In this document: positions 23,041 to 31,940 of the stretch, piece by piece
How positions within the stretch are numbered: position 1 is the first letter of the stretch
Layout: each line of letters starts with the position of its first letter
NCBI GenBank assembly: GCA_900754965.1
Contig: CAAEEO010000034.1
Span: forward strand, 10,712 to 74,711
DNA: 64,000 nucleotides
From: an uncultured Oscillospiraceae bacterium
GTDB lineage: Bacteria > Bacillota > Clostridia > Oscillospirales > Oscillospiraceae
Reading direction: 5' to 3'
Notes under the pieces: generated by a model
What the model was told of the DNA's origin: nothing
Databases searched by the model: none
Seen by the model: the letters and a program-made list of their open reading frames with translations, nothing else
Translations under genes and position numbers: made by a program

Positions 23041-24315
23041 TTAGGCCCAGACGAACCAGATGAACAGATACCCGGCGGTGACGGCACAAAGGGTGAAAGG
23101 CAGTCCGATGCGGACAAAATCGGAGGTCTTGACCTCGTATCCCACTTTCCGCAGGATGCCGATGGCGGTGATGTTGGCCGAGGCGCCGATGGGGGTCAGG
23201 TTGCCGCCCAGGGTTGCACCGGACAGCAGGCCGAAGTACAGCACCATGGGATCGATACCGATGGTATTGGCGATACTGGTGACCACAGGCAGCATGGTGG
23301 CTACATAGGGGATGTTGTCCACAAATGCGGAAACCAACACAGAACCCCAGACAATAATGGTATACAGCAGGAAGAGATTGTCTCCGCCGACCCGGACGAA
23401 CAGGGCGCTGATATCATCAATGATTCCGGCTTCAGTAATTCCGGCAATCACCATGAACAGGCCGGCCAACAGGATCAGGGTCTGGAAGTCCACATCCCGA
23501 ATGGCCTGACGGAAGGTCTGCATGCTGTGGGTGCGGATGATGGAGCGGACAGCGCCGATGGCAAAAATGACCAGGCAGATCACACCATTGGTAATGTCCG
23601 GTTTATTGGGAATAAAGGAGGCGGCAATCAGGAGCACCACAGTTCCCACCAGGAGAACGGTGGGGAAATAGTCCGTGACTTCCGTGCGGTCCGAAATCGA
23701 AACTTCCTCCCGCTGATCCCGGAATAGGAACATGATAACAAAAACGGTGGCCAAGGCACCCAATTCCACGGCGAAGAAAATGCTGGGTTTTCCATCCATG
23801 AAGAAAAAGTCCGTGAAATCCATTCCGGCGTAGCCGCCCAGAAGAATGGAGGTGGTATCACCGACCAGCGTGGCAGCACCCTGCAGGTTAGAGGAAACGG
23901 CAATGCAGATGAGCATGGAAATGGGAGAAATGTTCAGCTTTTTTGCCACGGCCAGACCCACAGGGGCGATCATCAGCACCGTGGCCACATTGTCCATAAA
24001 GGCGGAGATCACGCCGGCAAACAAGGACATGGCTACCACGACCCACATTACGTTGGGGGTATGCTGGAGAATGATTTCTGCCAGGCGGTTGGGCATTTTG
24101 GAACCGATGAACAGTGATACGGTTCCCATGGTGCCTGCCAGCATCATGAGCACATTGAAATCAATGGCGCCGATCGCCTGGCCAGCCGGCAGGATACCGG
24201 AGAGAATAAAAATGACCGCACTGACAACGGCTGTCAGAGGGCGGTATTTCGGCAGGGCGATCATAAGGACATAGGTGACAATAAATAGAGATAGGGCGAA
24301 TACTTTCATAGACAT
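23041..24315 (-). CDS. ArsB/NhaD (ion transporter) superfamily permease
   Basis: A 424-residue membrane protein with about eleven hydrophobic segments in two pseudo-repeats. Each half has a helix break with conserved small and Asn residues: SAFMDNVATVLMIAP (about 110-124) and SAFVDNIPYVATMLPV (about 340-355), as in ArsB, NhaD and SLC13-like carriers. The GDTTSILLGG and GGNLTPIGAS motifs agree. Substrate is not readable from sequence. The 5' leader carries a candidate Mn2+ riboswitch, so a role in metal-ion export or metal-linked ion balance is a reasonable inference. AAGGAG lies before the first ATG; a second in-frame ATG is six bases later. Confidence 0.85.
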   Translation of the reverse strand: MSMKVFALSLFIVTYVLMIALPKYRPLTAVVSAVIFILSGILPAGQAIGAIDFNVLMMLAGTMGTVSLFIGSKMPNRLAEIILQHTPNVMWVVVAMSLFAGVISAFMDNVATVLMIAPVGLAVAKKLNISPISMLICIAVSSNLQGAATLVGDTTSILLGGYAGMDFTDFFFMDGKPSIFFAVELGALATVFVIMFLFRDQREEVSISDRTEVTDYFPTVLLVGTVVLLIAASFIPNKPDITNGVICLVIFAIGAVRSIIRTHSMQTFRQAIRDVDFQTLILLAGLFMVIAGITEAGIIDDISALFVRVGGDNLFLLYTIIVWGSVLVSAFVDNIPYVATMLPVVTSIANTIGIDPMVLYFGLLSGATLGGNLTPIGASANITAIGILRKVGYEVKTSDFVRIGLPFTLCAVTAGYLFIWFVWA

Positions 24316-24344
24316 CGGACTCCTTTTTGTGTTCTTTTTGGCAA

Positions 24345-24385
24345 GAAAAAAGACCTCTATCGCAGAAATGCTGCGATAAAAGTCT
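24345..24385 (-). terminator. Leader terminator, overlaps the riboswitch closing stem
   Basis: Read leftward, AGACTTTTATCGCAG pairs along all 15 positions (with G-U pairs) with CTGCGATAGAGGTCT around a CATTT loop, followed by five or six T. Its first arm contains the CTTTTA that also forms the 3' strand of the aptamer's closing helix, so the two structures exclude each other. Confidence 0.88.
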
Positions 24386-24482
24386 CGTTACAAACAGGTT
24401 CTGTTTGCGTAGGCCCGGCTCGAAAGAGCGGAATGACGGACCGCACGTCACGGAATTTCGTGTTAACTACTCCCTTTTACGT
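24377..24482 (-). ncRNA. Candidate yybP-ykoY (Mn2+) riboswitch
   Basis: Read leftward, the leader has the family landmarks as I know them: TAAAAG closing strand followed by GGGAGTAG near the 5' end, a branched middle (CGTGACGTGCGG, CCGGGCCTACGC), and ACGAGACTTTTA at the 3' end whose CTTTTA pairs back with TAAAAG. Ligand binding would hold that pairing and free the gene from the overlapping terminator, giving an ON switch. I identify the family from these motifs only; a covariance search would settle it. Confidence 0.72.
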
Positions 24483-24489
24483 GTCCCTT

Positions 24490-24518
24490 ATTATATCTGG
24501 ATAGTCGGGCCTTGTCAA
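24490..24518 (-). promoter_or_regulatory. Consensus sigma-A promoter of the permease gene
   Basis: Read leftward, TTGACA and TATAAT separated by exactly 17 bases. It lies immediately before the riboswitch. Confidence 0.93.
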
Positions 24519-24617
24519 TGGTGAGCTTTGAATTTTTCATATTTGTGAAGGAATACTTGCAATTCCGATGCAGTTGTCGTATGCTGAGAAAAATCTGTAG
24601 AATGAGGCGGAAACTGT

Positions 24618-25160
24618 ATGATTGAAGAAATTTTGGAATATAACCGGAAGTTTGTGGAGCGGAAAGAGTATGAGAAATTTACCACCAGCAAGTACCCGGA
24701 TAAGAAAATTGCAATTTTGACCTGCATGGATACCCGGCTTGTGGAACTGCTGCCGGCGGCGTTGGGGATCAAAAATGGGGATGTGAAACTGATCAAAAAC
24801 GCCGGCGGAATGATCACAGGACCCTTTGACAGTGCCATGCGCAGTTTACTGGTGGGCATCGTTGAACTGGGCGTGGAAGAAGTGATGGTCATTGGGCATA
24901 CCGACTGCGGCGTGGCGCATATCAACGCGGAGATGATGATCCGGCATTTGATCGAGCGGGGCGTGTCCCAGGATCATATCGACATGATGCGCTATTGCGG
25001 TATCGATTTTGAATCCTGGCTGAGAGGATTTGATTCCGTGGAATGTTCCGTGACGGAAACAGTGGAACTGCTGCGTAATCATCCGCTGATGCCTGGGGAT
25101 GTGGTGATCAAAGGATATGTGATCGATACGGAGACGGGGAAATTGACGCCTCTGGACTGA
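24618..25160 (+). CDS. Beta-class carbonic anhydrase
   Basis: A 180-residue small beta-carbonic anhydrase that interconverts CO2 and bicarbonate. The zinc ligands C36, H94 and C97 are in ILTCMDTR and VIGHTDCG, and the Asp/Arg dyad D38/R40 is intact. The compact size is normal for the clade of short bacterial enzymes. It stands alone with its own terminator and faces away from the riboswitch-controlled permease, with which it shares a 100-base promoter region. The ribosome binding site is GAGGCGG. Confidence 0.93.
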   Translation: MIEEILEYNRKFVERKEYEKFTTSKYPDKKIAILTCMDTRLVELLPAALGIKNGDVKLIKNAGGMITGPFDSAMRSLLVGIVELGVEEVMVIGHTDCGVAHINAEMMIRHLIERGVSQDHIDMMRYCGIDFESWLRGFDSVECSVTETVELLRNHPLMPGDVVIKGYVIDTETGKLTPLD

Positions 25161-25170
25161 ATAGAGCATA

Positions 25171-25204
25171 AAAAATCCGGCAGCTGATGCTACCGGATTT
25201 TTTT
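25171..25204 (+). terminator. Terminator of the carbonic anhydrase gene
   Basis: AAAAATCCGG and CCGGATTTTT around a partly paired loop, with a T-run. Confidence 0.9.
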
Positions 25205-25271
25205 GTAAAAATGTGCAACGATTTGGGTAGCTTTTACGAATAAGAAAGTGAAGGAAAAGTGAGGTGGAGAG

Positions 25272-25802
25272 ATGGACCAGGAACATAAATGGATACGGGA
25301 GATCGTGCGTCATGGGTCTCGCTCCGCCTCGGACGCGCTGGTGCGGCGATATTACGATGAGGTATATGCCTTCATCTATCGGCAGGTCCGGGACAGGGAG
25401 GATGCCTTGGATCTGACACAGGAGAGCTTTGTTGCAGCGCTGCGCGGACTGCCGTCGTACGACCGGAAAAAGGCCGGATTTCGAACCTGGCTGTTCAGCA
25501 TTGCGGCTCATAAGGTCATCGATGCACGCAGACGGGCGGGGCCTCTGACGGTGGAACTGGAAGAAGTGACGGTGACAGATCAGCGGGACTTTGTGCAGGA
25601 ATTGGAAAATCAGACCCTGTTGGAGGAAATCGAGGCCTATGTCTGTACCCAGAGTACAGCAGTACAGGAAACATTTCGTCTGCATTTATACGGCGGCTAT
25701 GATTTTCCGGAGATTGCGCGGCTCACCGGGCGGACGGAAAGCGGCGTGAAGGCCGGGTATTACCGGCTGCTGAAACGATTGCGAAAGGAGTTTGAAACAT
25801 GA
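25272..25802 (+). CDS. ECF-type RNA polymerase sigma factor
   Basis: A 176-residue group 4 sigma factor with region 2 (about 20-88: ALVRRYYDEVYAFIYRQVRD, EDALDLTQESFVAAL, FRTWLFSIAAHKVIDARR) and region 4 (about 118-172, ending in a helix-turn-helix ARLTGRTESGVKAGYYRLLKRL). GAGGTGGAG lies before the ATG. Its stop overlaps the start of the membrane protein gene (ATGA), so it heads a five-gene operon with an ABC exporter. Such sigma factors usually activate their own operon in response to envelope stress. Confidence 0.92.
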   Translation: MDQEHKWIREIVRHGSRSASDALVRRYYDEVYAFIYRQVRDREDALDLTQESFVAALRGLPSYDRKKAGFRTWLFSIAAHKVIDARRRAGPLTVELEEVTVTDQRDFVQELENQTLLEEIEAYVCTQSTAVQETFRLHLYGGYDFPEIARLTGRTESGVKAGYYRLLKRLRKEFET

Positions 25803-26551
25803 ACGATATGACGATTCCTTACCCGGAACCGGAGGAACGGGAGGAACAGATCCGACAGATTTTGGACTTGGCTGCTCCCGCGCCCTGGCGCCTTTCGACC
25901 GCACTGCCGGAATTGTTCCGGGCGCTGGGGATGCGGGGACTGTTTTTCGGTGTATGGGACTGCCTGCTTTTGGGGACGCTGCTGGCACTGGTGCTTTGGG
26001 CCTGGCCTTTGGCGGCCTATCGGGAGCATGGCGGAGCGCTGACGGTAGTGCTGTTTTTCCTGTCGCCCCTGTTATATGCGCTGGTACATTTGCTGATCTG
26101 CTGGAAAGAGCAGATGGCAGGAATGTTGGAACAGCTGCAGGTGTGCCGATATAGTTTGTGGCAGGTCAACTGCCTGCGGATGCTAATCTGCGGGGGCGTT
26201 TCAGTGGTCATTCTGATCGGGGTGAGTTACTTGCTGTCCACCGCGGGGAGCGTTTCCATACTTCGTCTGCTGGGGGTGGCGTTTGCGGGACTGTTTCTGT
26301 TTGCGGCGGCGCAGCTCGCCGGGGAAAATCGGGTCAGCGGTGAACTGGGCCGGCTGATTGCGCCTGCAGGATGGATTTTGGCGGGGGGAGGCTGTCTGCT
26401 GATTGGCCCGCGGAGCGCGGCTTTCCTGGAGCAGATCCCCACAGCGGTTTTTTGGGTCGTGACTGCAGCGTGCGTCGGATGGTTCCTGGGGGGACTCCAT
26501 CGTTATTATTTCCAGAGAAAGGAAGGAGGAGCAGGATATGCTTTCGGTTGA
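25799..26551 (+). CDS. Membrane protein in the sigma/ABC operon, possible anti-sigma factor
   Basis: A 250-residue protein with a short acidic cytoplasmic N-terminus (about 1-45: EPEEREEQIRQILDLAAPAPW) and six hydrophobic helices (about 48-70, 78-98, 126-145, 152-170, 190-210 and 215-235). I find no zinc-binding HxxxCxxC motif, so it is not a standard zinc anti-sigma factor. Its position directly after the sigma gene, with a 4-base overlap, and its N-terminal tail allow a role in holding the sigma factor at the membrane. Alternatively it is an accessory subunit of the ABC exporter. It overlaps the ATPase gene by 14 bases. Confidence 0.7.
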   Translation: MNDMTIPYPEPEEREEQIRQILDLAAPAPWRLSTALPELFRALGMRGLFFGVWDCLLLGTLLALVLWAWPLAAYREHGGALTVVLFFLSPLLYALVHLLICWKEQMAGMLEQLQVCRYSLWQVNCLRMLICGGVSVVILIGVSYLLSTAGSVSILRLLGVAFAGLFLFAAAQLAGENRVSGELGRLIAPAGWILAGGGCLLIGPRSAAFLEQIPTAVFWVVTAACVGWFLGGLHRYYFQRKEGGAGYAFG

Positions 26552-27389
26552 ACATGTGACAAAACGATATGGAAACTTCACTGCGTTAGAGGAAATCGAT
26601 CTGACCTTCGAAAAAGGGGTGTATGGATTACTGGCGCCAAACGGTGCCGGAAAAACAACACTGCTGAAATTGTTGGCCACGCTGTTGTTTCCGACGGAAG
26701 GTGTTATCCGGTGGGAGGGAGAAAATATCCTCACCATGGGAGCGGCGTACCGGGGACTTGTAGGGTATCTGCCGCAGCGCTTTGGATACTATAAGAATTA
26801 TACACCGGTCCAGTTTTTGGAGTATATGGCTGCGCTGCAATGTATGGAGCGGCGGACTGCCAAAGAACGAATCGAAGAACTTTTGGAACAGGTCGGACTG
26901 GGGCAGGTAAAACATCAGAAAATGCGCCGGTTTTCCGGCGGGATGCTGCAGCGGGTAGGAATTGCCCAGGCGGTGCTGAACGACCCGAAGATTCTGATTC
27001 TGGACGAACCGACGGCGGGATTGGACCCCCGGGAGCGGGTGCGGTTTCGGAATCTGATTCGGGGATTGGCGCAGGATCGGATTGTGCTGCTGTCCACACA
27101 TATTGTGTCAGATGTGGAGACCATCGCCGACTGGATCGTGATGATTCGGCAGCACAAAGTCCTGTGCTGCGAGAGGCCGGAAAAGGTGAGCAATGTGCTG
27201 CAGGGACGGTTGTTTGAAACGCCTGAGGGGATAGCGCTCCCGGAAAGCTGCCTGGTTCTGGGACAGATTCAGTCGGAGGGGATGGTCTGGAACCGGGTGG
27301 TGTCGGATCGTCCGCTGCCGGAAAGCAGAGTGGCGGCGCCGACGCTGGAAGATACTTTTTTGTATCTCTATCGGGATGGTGAGACATGA
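26538..27389 (+). CDS. ABC transporter ATP-binding protein
   Basis: A 283-residue ABC ATPase with Walker A APNGAGKTT (about 34-42), Q-loop YLPQRFGYY, signature FSGGMLQR, Walker B ILILDEPTAGLD and the H-loop STHIVSDVE. The C-terminal 70 residues are an extension typical of exporters of the ABC-2 kind. GGAGGAGCA precedes the ATG, which lies inside the end of the previous gene. With the two permeases that follow it forms an exporter; the cargo is unknown. Confidence 0.93.
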   Translation: MLSVEHVTKRYGNFTALEEIDLTFEKGVYGLLAPNGAGKTTLLKLLATLLFPTEGVIRWEGENILTMGAAYRGLVGYLPQRFGYYKNYTPVQFLEYMAALQCMERRTAKERIEELLEQVGLGQVKHQKMRRFSGGMLQRVGIAQAVLNDPKILILDEPTAGLDPRERVRFRNLIRGLAQDRIVLLSTHIVSDVETIADWIVMIRQHKVLCCERPEKVSNVLQGRLFETPEGIALPESCLVLGQIQSEGMVWNRVVSDRPLPESRVAAPTLEDTFLYLYRDGET

Positions 27390-28534
27390 GTGGGCGGCTG
27401 CTGCTTTGGGAATTGCGCAAACTCTGGACGATGCCCATGCTGCTGATATTTTTACTGCTTTGTCTGGGATTCAACACGGCGCTGCTCACGGGAGTGAGCG
27501 GCAGCGCGGACTATGGTCGGTATGTGGCGGAGGCGAGCGACATTATCGGGACGCGGATGGGCCGTGAATTTGCCTGGCAGGCGGCCCGTTTGCCGGAAGA
27601 TCCCCGTCGGGCACGGCTGTTGGAGGAAACTGCCGGTGCAGAGGATATTTTTGAATCCTATGATACCGGCGAGACACTGGAACGGTTTACCGTGAATTTT
27701 TTCGTGACAGGAATCCCGGCACAGCGTTTGGAGCGGAAATACCAGTGCCTGCAGCAGGCAGTGGGCCGTTTGGCTGAGGAGGATGCCGCCATGGATGTTC
27801 TGGCTGCGGGGGCAACGGCGGAGATGATGAATGTCATGCTGCGGCGGTGCGCTATGACGGTGCAGGGGGAAGGTATGGTGCTGGGGAGTTTGCTGGCGTT
27901 GTATGTATGGGGTGTCGAGCGGGTGTTCGGTACACAGGACGCAGTTTATACTACCCGCATTGGGCGGAAGATTGGAACAGTAAAGTTGTTGGCGGCTTGT
28001 CTGTCCGGGCTGGCAGGATATGCCCTATTAGCAGTGGGCAGCACGGCGGTGTTTGCCTTGGTGTGGCAGCCGGGACCAATCTGGGCAGAATCTATCTCAG
28101 GACAGTTCCACAGGGTGGCGCTGTATGGGGTGTCTCTTCCCTTTCTCACCTGGAAGAATTTTACAGTGGCTGGATATTTGACGGCGCACTTGCTTTTGGG
28201 CGCGGGATTGGTATTGTTGTTTGTGCTCCTGGGTGCTGCCTCAGAGCTGCTGACAGGCAGTACAATCGGTGGGGCGGCGCTGATGCTGATGGGGACGGCG
28301 GTTAATTTGGAAGTGCTGCTGTTTTCCGGAAACAGTCGGTTATGGGGACTGTATCAGGCGGCGCACTGGACGCCGCTGGCCCTTTGGCAGACCGGGAGAA
28401 CCTGGTTTTCGGACGCGGGAATCGGCGGGATTGTCCCTTGGCAGGAATGTTGGTGTTTGGCTGTTTGGCTGGCGTTCAGCGCAGGGACTGTGTGCCTGGC
28501 ATTCCGGCGGAGAGAAAGAAAGGATGTGCTGTGA
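27386..28534 (+). CDS. ABC-2 type permease, first of two
   Basis: A 382-residue membrane protein that starts in a 4-base overlap with the ATPase gene (ATGA). One hydrophobic helix at about 15-35 is followed by a long extracytoplasmic region (about 36-150), then five more helices (about 160-375). This topology, with a large domain between helices 1 and 2, is usual for ABC-2 export permeases. No closer family is recognised. The next gene has the same layout, so the exporter is probably a heterodimer. Confidence 0.78.
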   Translation: MSGRLLLWELRKLWTMPMLLIFLLLCLGFNTALLTGVSGSADYGRYVAEASDIIGTRMGREFAWQAARLPEDPRRARLLEETAGAEDIFESYDTGETLERFTVNFFVTGIPAQRLERKYQCLQQAVGRLAEEDAAMDVLAAGATAEMMNVMLRRCAMTVQGEGMVLGSLLALYVWGVERVFGTQDAVYTTRIGRKIGTVKLLAACLSGLAGYALLAVGSTAVFALVWQPGPIWAESISGQFHRVALYGVSLPFLTWKNFTVAGYLTAHLLLGAGLVLLFVLLGAASELLTGSTIGGAALMLMGTAVNLEVLLFSGNSRLWGLYQAAHWTPLALWQTGRTWFSDAGIGGIVPWQECWCLAVWLAFSAGTVCLAFRRRERKDVL

Positions 28535-28535
28535 G

Positions 28536-29756
28536 ATGTTGTGGCAGGAACTGAAAAAGATCTGGCGGCCCGGGATGGTGCTGATGCTTTTGGTTCTGGG
28601 ATTTGTGTTTTACGCCATGTATCTGGAGGGGAACATTACATATTTTCCCGCGGATGCTTATGGGGACGGGGAGCTGCGGGTAGCAGCAGACTGGATGGAC
28701 CGCTACGGCACAACGATCTCCCCGGAGGAAATGGCGGAGATTGAGGCCAATGTGTCTGGCCTGCTGCGAGAGGCAGATGAGGCCATCGCTGCCAATCGGC
28801 TTGCGCAGGAGATTGGTCTGAGAGATTGGAAAGATTACCAGAATTACCTGGATACCTGGTATCATACTGCCTCCGGAACCCTGGAGGGGGAGGCGTGGGA
28901 GCGATATACGGAATGCTGTCAACTGATAAATTATGTCCAGGGGGAGGAAACCGGCAATATTGATGGCCGATTGTATGCAACACAAGTTTTATCAGAGCGC
29001 TACCGGTGCTGGCAGCGGGAGCAGATTCATTTTCACACGGCAGAATACGATCAGGGATATTCTTCAAGGGAGTTGGAGCATTTTACACAGTTCTTTGCAG
29101 GCGATGCCTGGCAGAATATCCTGCCGGCTCAAGTGCCGGAGGTCACGTCTCGCTATTTTGCATATCTTCTGGTGTGGATGGTGCTGTCTGCTGGTTTGCT
29201 GGTCTCCGTTGTGCCGGTACGGGATCGGCTGAGAGGAATGACGGAAACGCAATGGAGCAGTAAACGGGGGCGCAGATGGGAGCAATCCCGATTCGGAGCG
29301 GCCATGCTGTCGGCTTTTGGGCTGACCCTTGGGAATCTGGCCATCTTTGGCGGAATTTTTCTGACCAATGGGACATTACAGTTTGGTCAGTGCAGGCTGT
29401 TTTCCTTTATGGATACAGGATTTTCCTGGGCAAACTGGACTTATGGAAACTGGTGGATGATGTTGGTGCTGATGTGCCTTGTTATGACGATGGCTTTTGC
29501 GGCGCTTGCATACCTGCTCGCCCGGGGCAGCGGAAATTATATTGCCATGCTGCTGAAACTATTGCCGCTGTTTGTGGTTGGCGCTTTGTGCAGTGTTGCG
29601 ACCATAGACCGGGCATTTTATGTCCAAAACAGTCTCTATCAAATGACACACTTGCCCTATATCGAGGGGATGGTCACGGGGGTGATACTGGGAATCGCAG
29701 GAGGGTGCTGCCTGATAGGATGGCGGCGTGTACGCAAGGCAGAGCTAAATACATGA
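28536..29756 (+). CDS. ABC-2 type permease, second of two
   Basis: A 406-residue membrane protein with one N-terminal helix (about 15-32), an extracytoplasmic domain of about 180 residues rich in Tyr/Trp/Glu, and five or six C-terminal helices. I took the ATG at 28536 (MLWQELKKIWRPGM), one base after the stop of the preceding gene; an ATG at 28524 is in frame but touches the AAAGG site. It pairs with the preceding permease. The gene is the last of the sigma-ABC operon. Confidence 0.78.
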   Translation: MLWQELKKIWRPGMVLMLLVLGFVFYAMYLEGNITYFPADAYGDGELRVAADWMDRYGTTISPEEMAEIEANVSGLLREADEAIAANRLAQEIGLRDWKDYQNYLDTWYHTASGTLEGEAWERYTECCQLINYVQGEETGNIDGRLYATQVLSERYRCWQREQIHFHTAEYDQGYSSRELEHFTQFFAGDAWQNILPAQVPEVTSRYFAYLLVWMVLSAGLLVSVVPVRDRLRGMTETQWSSKRGRRWEQSRFGAAMLSAFGLTLGNLAIFGGIFLTNGTLQFGQCRLFSFMDTGFSWANWTYGNWWMMLVLMCLVMTMAFAALAYLLARGSGNYIAMLLKLLPLFVVGALCSVATIDRAFYVQNSLYQMTHLPYIEGMVTGVILGIAGGCCLIGWRRVRKAELNT

Positions 29757-29770
29757 TCGATCAAACTGGG

Positions 29771-29816
29771 AAGAAAAACTCCGCCTAACTTTTGAGTCAG
29801 GCGGAGTTTTTCTTGG
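29771..29816. terminator. Bidirectional terminator
   Basis: AAAAACTCCGCCT and AGGCGGAGTTTTT around a partly paired loop, with A-run and T-run on both sides. It ends the sigma-ABC operon and the convergent membrane protein gene. Confidence 0.9.
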
Positions 29817-29845
29817 GAATTGCGTATGGTGAATCGCTATTTTTA

Positions 29846-31927
29846 TTATTTGGGGGCGTGAATGTCCAAAAGAATCACCCCAAAGGGACTTTCCCGTTGG
29901 CAGACATCCAACGGCTCTCCATCCATGGCCAATTGGTAAATCGACTCCAGAACAGCGATTTCCGTTTCCATACCGTTGTCCAGCACAATGGTCAGCTCGT
30001 AGTTGTCATCCTCCACTTCCGGGTCATCGGCGTGGCTGTCTACGATGACGGCCGGATAGTGCCGGGCCGGGCCGCACAGTGCTGCATTCACATAGTAATG
30101 CAGGCCGACGGCCAGGAACAGTCCGACGATTCCCATATAGATTCCCGCTTTCAGCCGCATTCGTTTGGGCGTGCGCAGAATCATCAGCACGGTTAGAACG
30201 GCGGCAATGACCATGACCCGAACCAACCATCCCAAGCCACTGTCAGCCTCCTGAAGCAGCCAGCCGCCCCAAAAATATCCAACCTGGCCGATATAGAAAA
30301 GACCAATCAGCATCAAGGAGACAAGGGGCATTTTGACATGCATTGCATTCCATTCCGGAGTGGCATTTTCCGGACGATCGTCAAAGAGCAGCACCGGGGC
30401 AAAGACCAGACAGAATGCGATGAACGGGAGCGGAGCAAGAGCGGCAATCGCCATCACGGTGTGGAATTTCACACCGGCATAGAGAAACAGCGGAATGGGG
30501 GCGATGGTGCCGGCAGCGAACAGAATCATGACTGCCCATAAACCTGCCCGGATACCCTTGATATGGTCATGCCAACGGGTGCGGTATTCCTCTCTCCATT
30601 GGACGACAGTTTCTTCGTGCATTTCCCGATCGGCCTGTTTTTCCATGGCGGAAGTCAGCGTGGCAGTGAGGTCGATGCTTTCAATCCACTCAACAAAACG
30701 GGGAATGCCCTGCATATTGCTCTCTACCGAGGCGAGTTTTTTCCCGTTTGCATCCAGCAGATGGATAGAACGGTTGGCGGTCAGGCGCACAGAGCTTATT
30801 TGCCTTGGCAGGAATTCCCGCTGCCTGCCCCAACTGGAGATGTACAAAACAGAATGATCACGGAATACGAACAAACAGCGGTTGCGCCCGGCCAGCAGCA
30901 TCCATGTTCCCAATAGGGCGAACAAAGCGCCGGGTAGGCCGATTACGGCGGAGATTCCCACTTCAAAGGTGGGGGCACCTGCCAAAAAAGCAGCGGAAAT
31001 GGTAAAAAGCAGTCCCAAAAGCCATATGGGGATTCCTAAAAAAGTAACGATAGACCGCTCCCGAAGGACAACAATCGGTTGGCGCAGTGCGTCCGGTTCG
31101 GTATGGCGGCAAAGCAGCATTGCCAGACCAAGGCCGACCAGATAAAGGAGCAGCACAGCAGCGGTTCCCTTTCCTATGGGGTCCAATGGTTCGTCCGAAA
31201 CAAGCAGTACGGTAAGCAGGAACATGGACAGAGCGGCGGTGATGCTGCCTACTAACAGGCAGGGCCATTTTTTGCCGGGACGCGGCAGGTCATCTGTGGG
31301 TTCCAGCCGCTGTTTGGGCAAATCATTTTCCGGATGGATGGGTTCTAATTCCGGCGCTGTTTCCAACACCTGTCCGCAATGGGGACATTGGGGCACATAC
31401 GCCATCTGCGGGGAAAGAAATTTTTTGGTCAGAGGAAGAGGCTGCCCGCACGCTGGACAGACCCAGTATTTCCGGAAGATCATTTTGCGGATCAGTGCCA
31501 GGGGGATCAGAGAAAATGCCGGGATCAAAAAAATCGGCACGCCCCACCAGGGATTTTTTGACAGAAGGAATGCGATGACGCAAACTGCGAGAACGGCACT
31601 TGTGAAGAGCAGAAAGTGTGTACCGAATCGCGAAGCTTTTTCGTAGGCGGTGCAGTAGGTTTCGTTTCCCTGCTCCATGCCGGCATGCTGAAGATCCATG
31701 AGAAAGGCCTCAATCAGTTCATAAAGGTCGTCAGGATCTTTGACTTCTTCGCTGCTGAATTGATCATACAATTCTCCGTTGACATACAGTTTCGCACCAT
31801 CCCGGGTCACCTCTGCCTTGCCATGAAGGCGTGTCACGGTCAAACAGCCTTCTGAAAAAGACAGATCATAGGGATACTGGATTTTCAGACGCTCATACAG
31901 CGTTTTGAGTTCTGTTTCACGATACAT
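29846..31927 (-). CDS. Large membrane protein with a cytoplasmic zinc ribbon, function unknown
   Basis: A 693-residue protein. The N-terminal soluble part (about 1-95) contains LKTLYERLKIQYPYDLSFSEG. Two helices follow (about 112-150). A zinc ribbon has CPACGQPL about residues 160-167 and CPHCGQ about 183-188. About ten further helices in three groups follow, with a PH-like beta segment (about 355-440, ILYISSWGRQREF) between two groups. I do not recognise the family as a whole. The start at 31927 has AGGAGG eight bases upstream; the open frame extends 56 codons further into the neighbouring gene without a better start. It follows the TfoX-type gene by 13 bases. Confidence 0.72.
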   Translation of the reverse strand: MYRETELKTLYERLKIQYPYDLSFSEGCLTVTRLHGKAEVTRDGAKLYVNGELYDQFSSEEVKDPDDLYELIEAFLMDLQHAGMEQGNETYCTAYEKASRFGTHFLLFTSAVLAVCVIAFLLSKNPWWGVPIFLIPAFSLIPLALIRKMIFRKYWVCPACGQPLPLTKKFLSPQMAYVPQCPHCGQVLETAPELEPIHPENDLPKQRLEPTDDLPRPGKKWPCLLVGSITAALSMFLLTVLLVSDEPLDPIGKGTAAVLLLYLVGLGLAMLLCRHTEPDALRQPIVVLRERSIVTFLGIPIWLLGLLFTISAAFLAGAPTFEVGISAVIGLPGALFALLGTWMLLAGRNRCLFVFRDHSVLYISSWGRQREFLPRQISSVRLTANRSIHLLDANGKKLASVESNMQGIPRFVEWIESIDLTATLTSAMEKQADREMHEETVVQWREEYRTRWHDHIKGIRAGLWAVMILFAAGTIAPIPLFLYAGVKFHTVMAIAALAPLPFIAFCLVFAPVLLFDDRPENATPEWNAMHVKMPLVSLMLIGLFYIGQVGYFWGGWLLQEADSGLGWLVRVMVIAAVLTVLMILRTPKRMRLKAGIYMGIVGLFLAVGLHYYVNAALCGPARHYPAVIVDSHADDPEVEDDNYELTIVLDNGMETEIAVLESIYQLAMDGEPLDVCQRESPFGVILLDIHAPK

Positions 31928-31940
31928 CCGTAAGGCCTCC

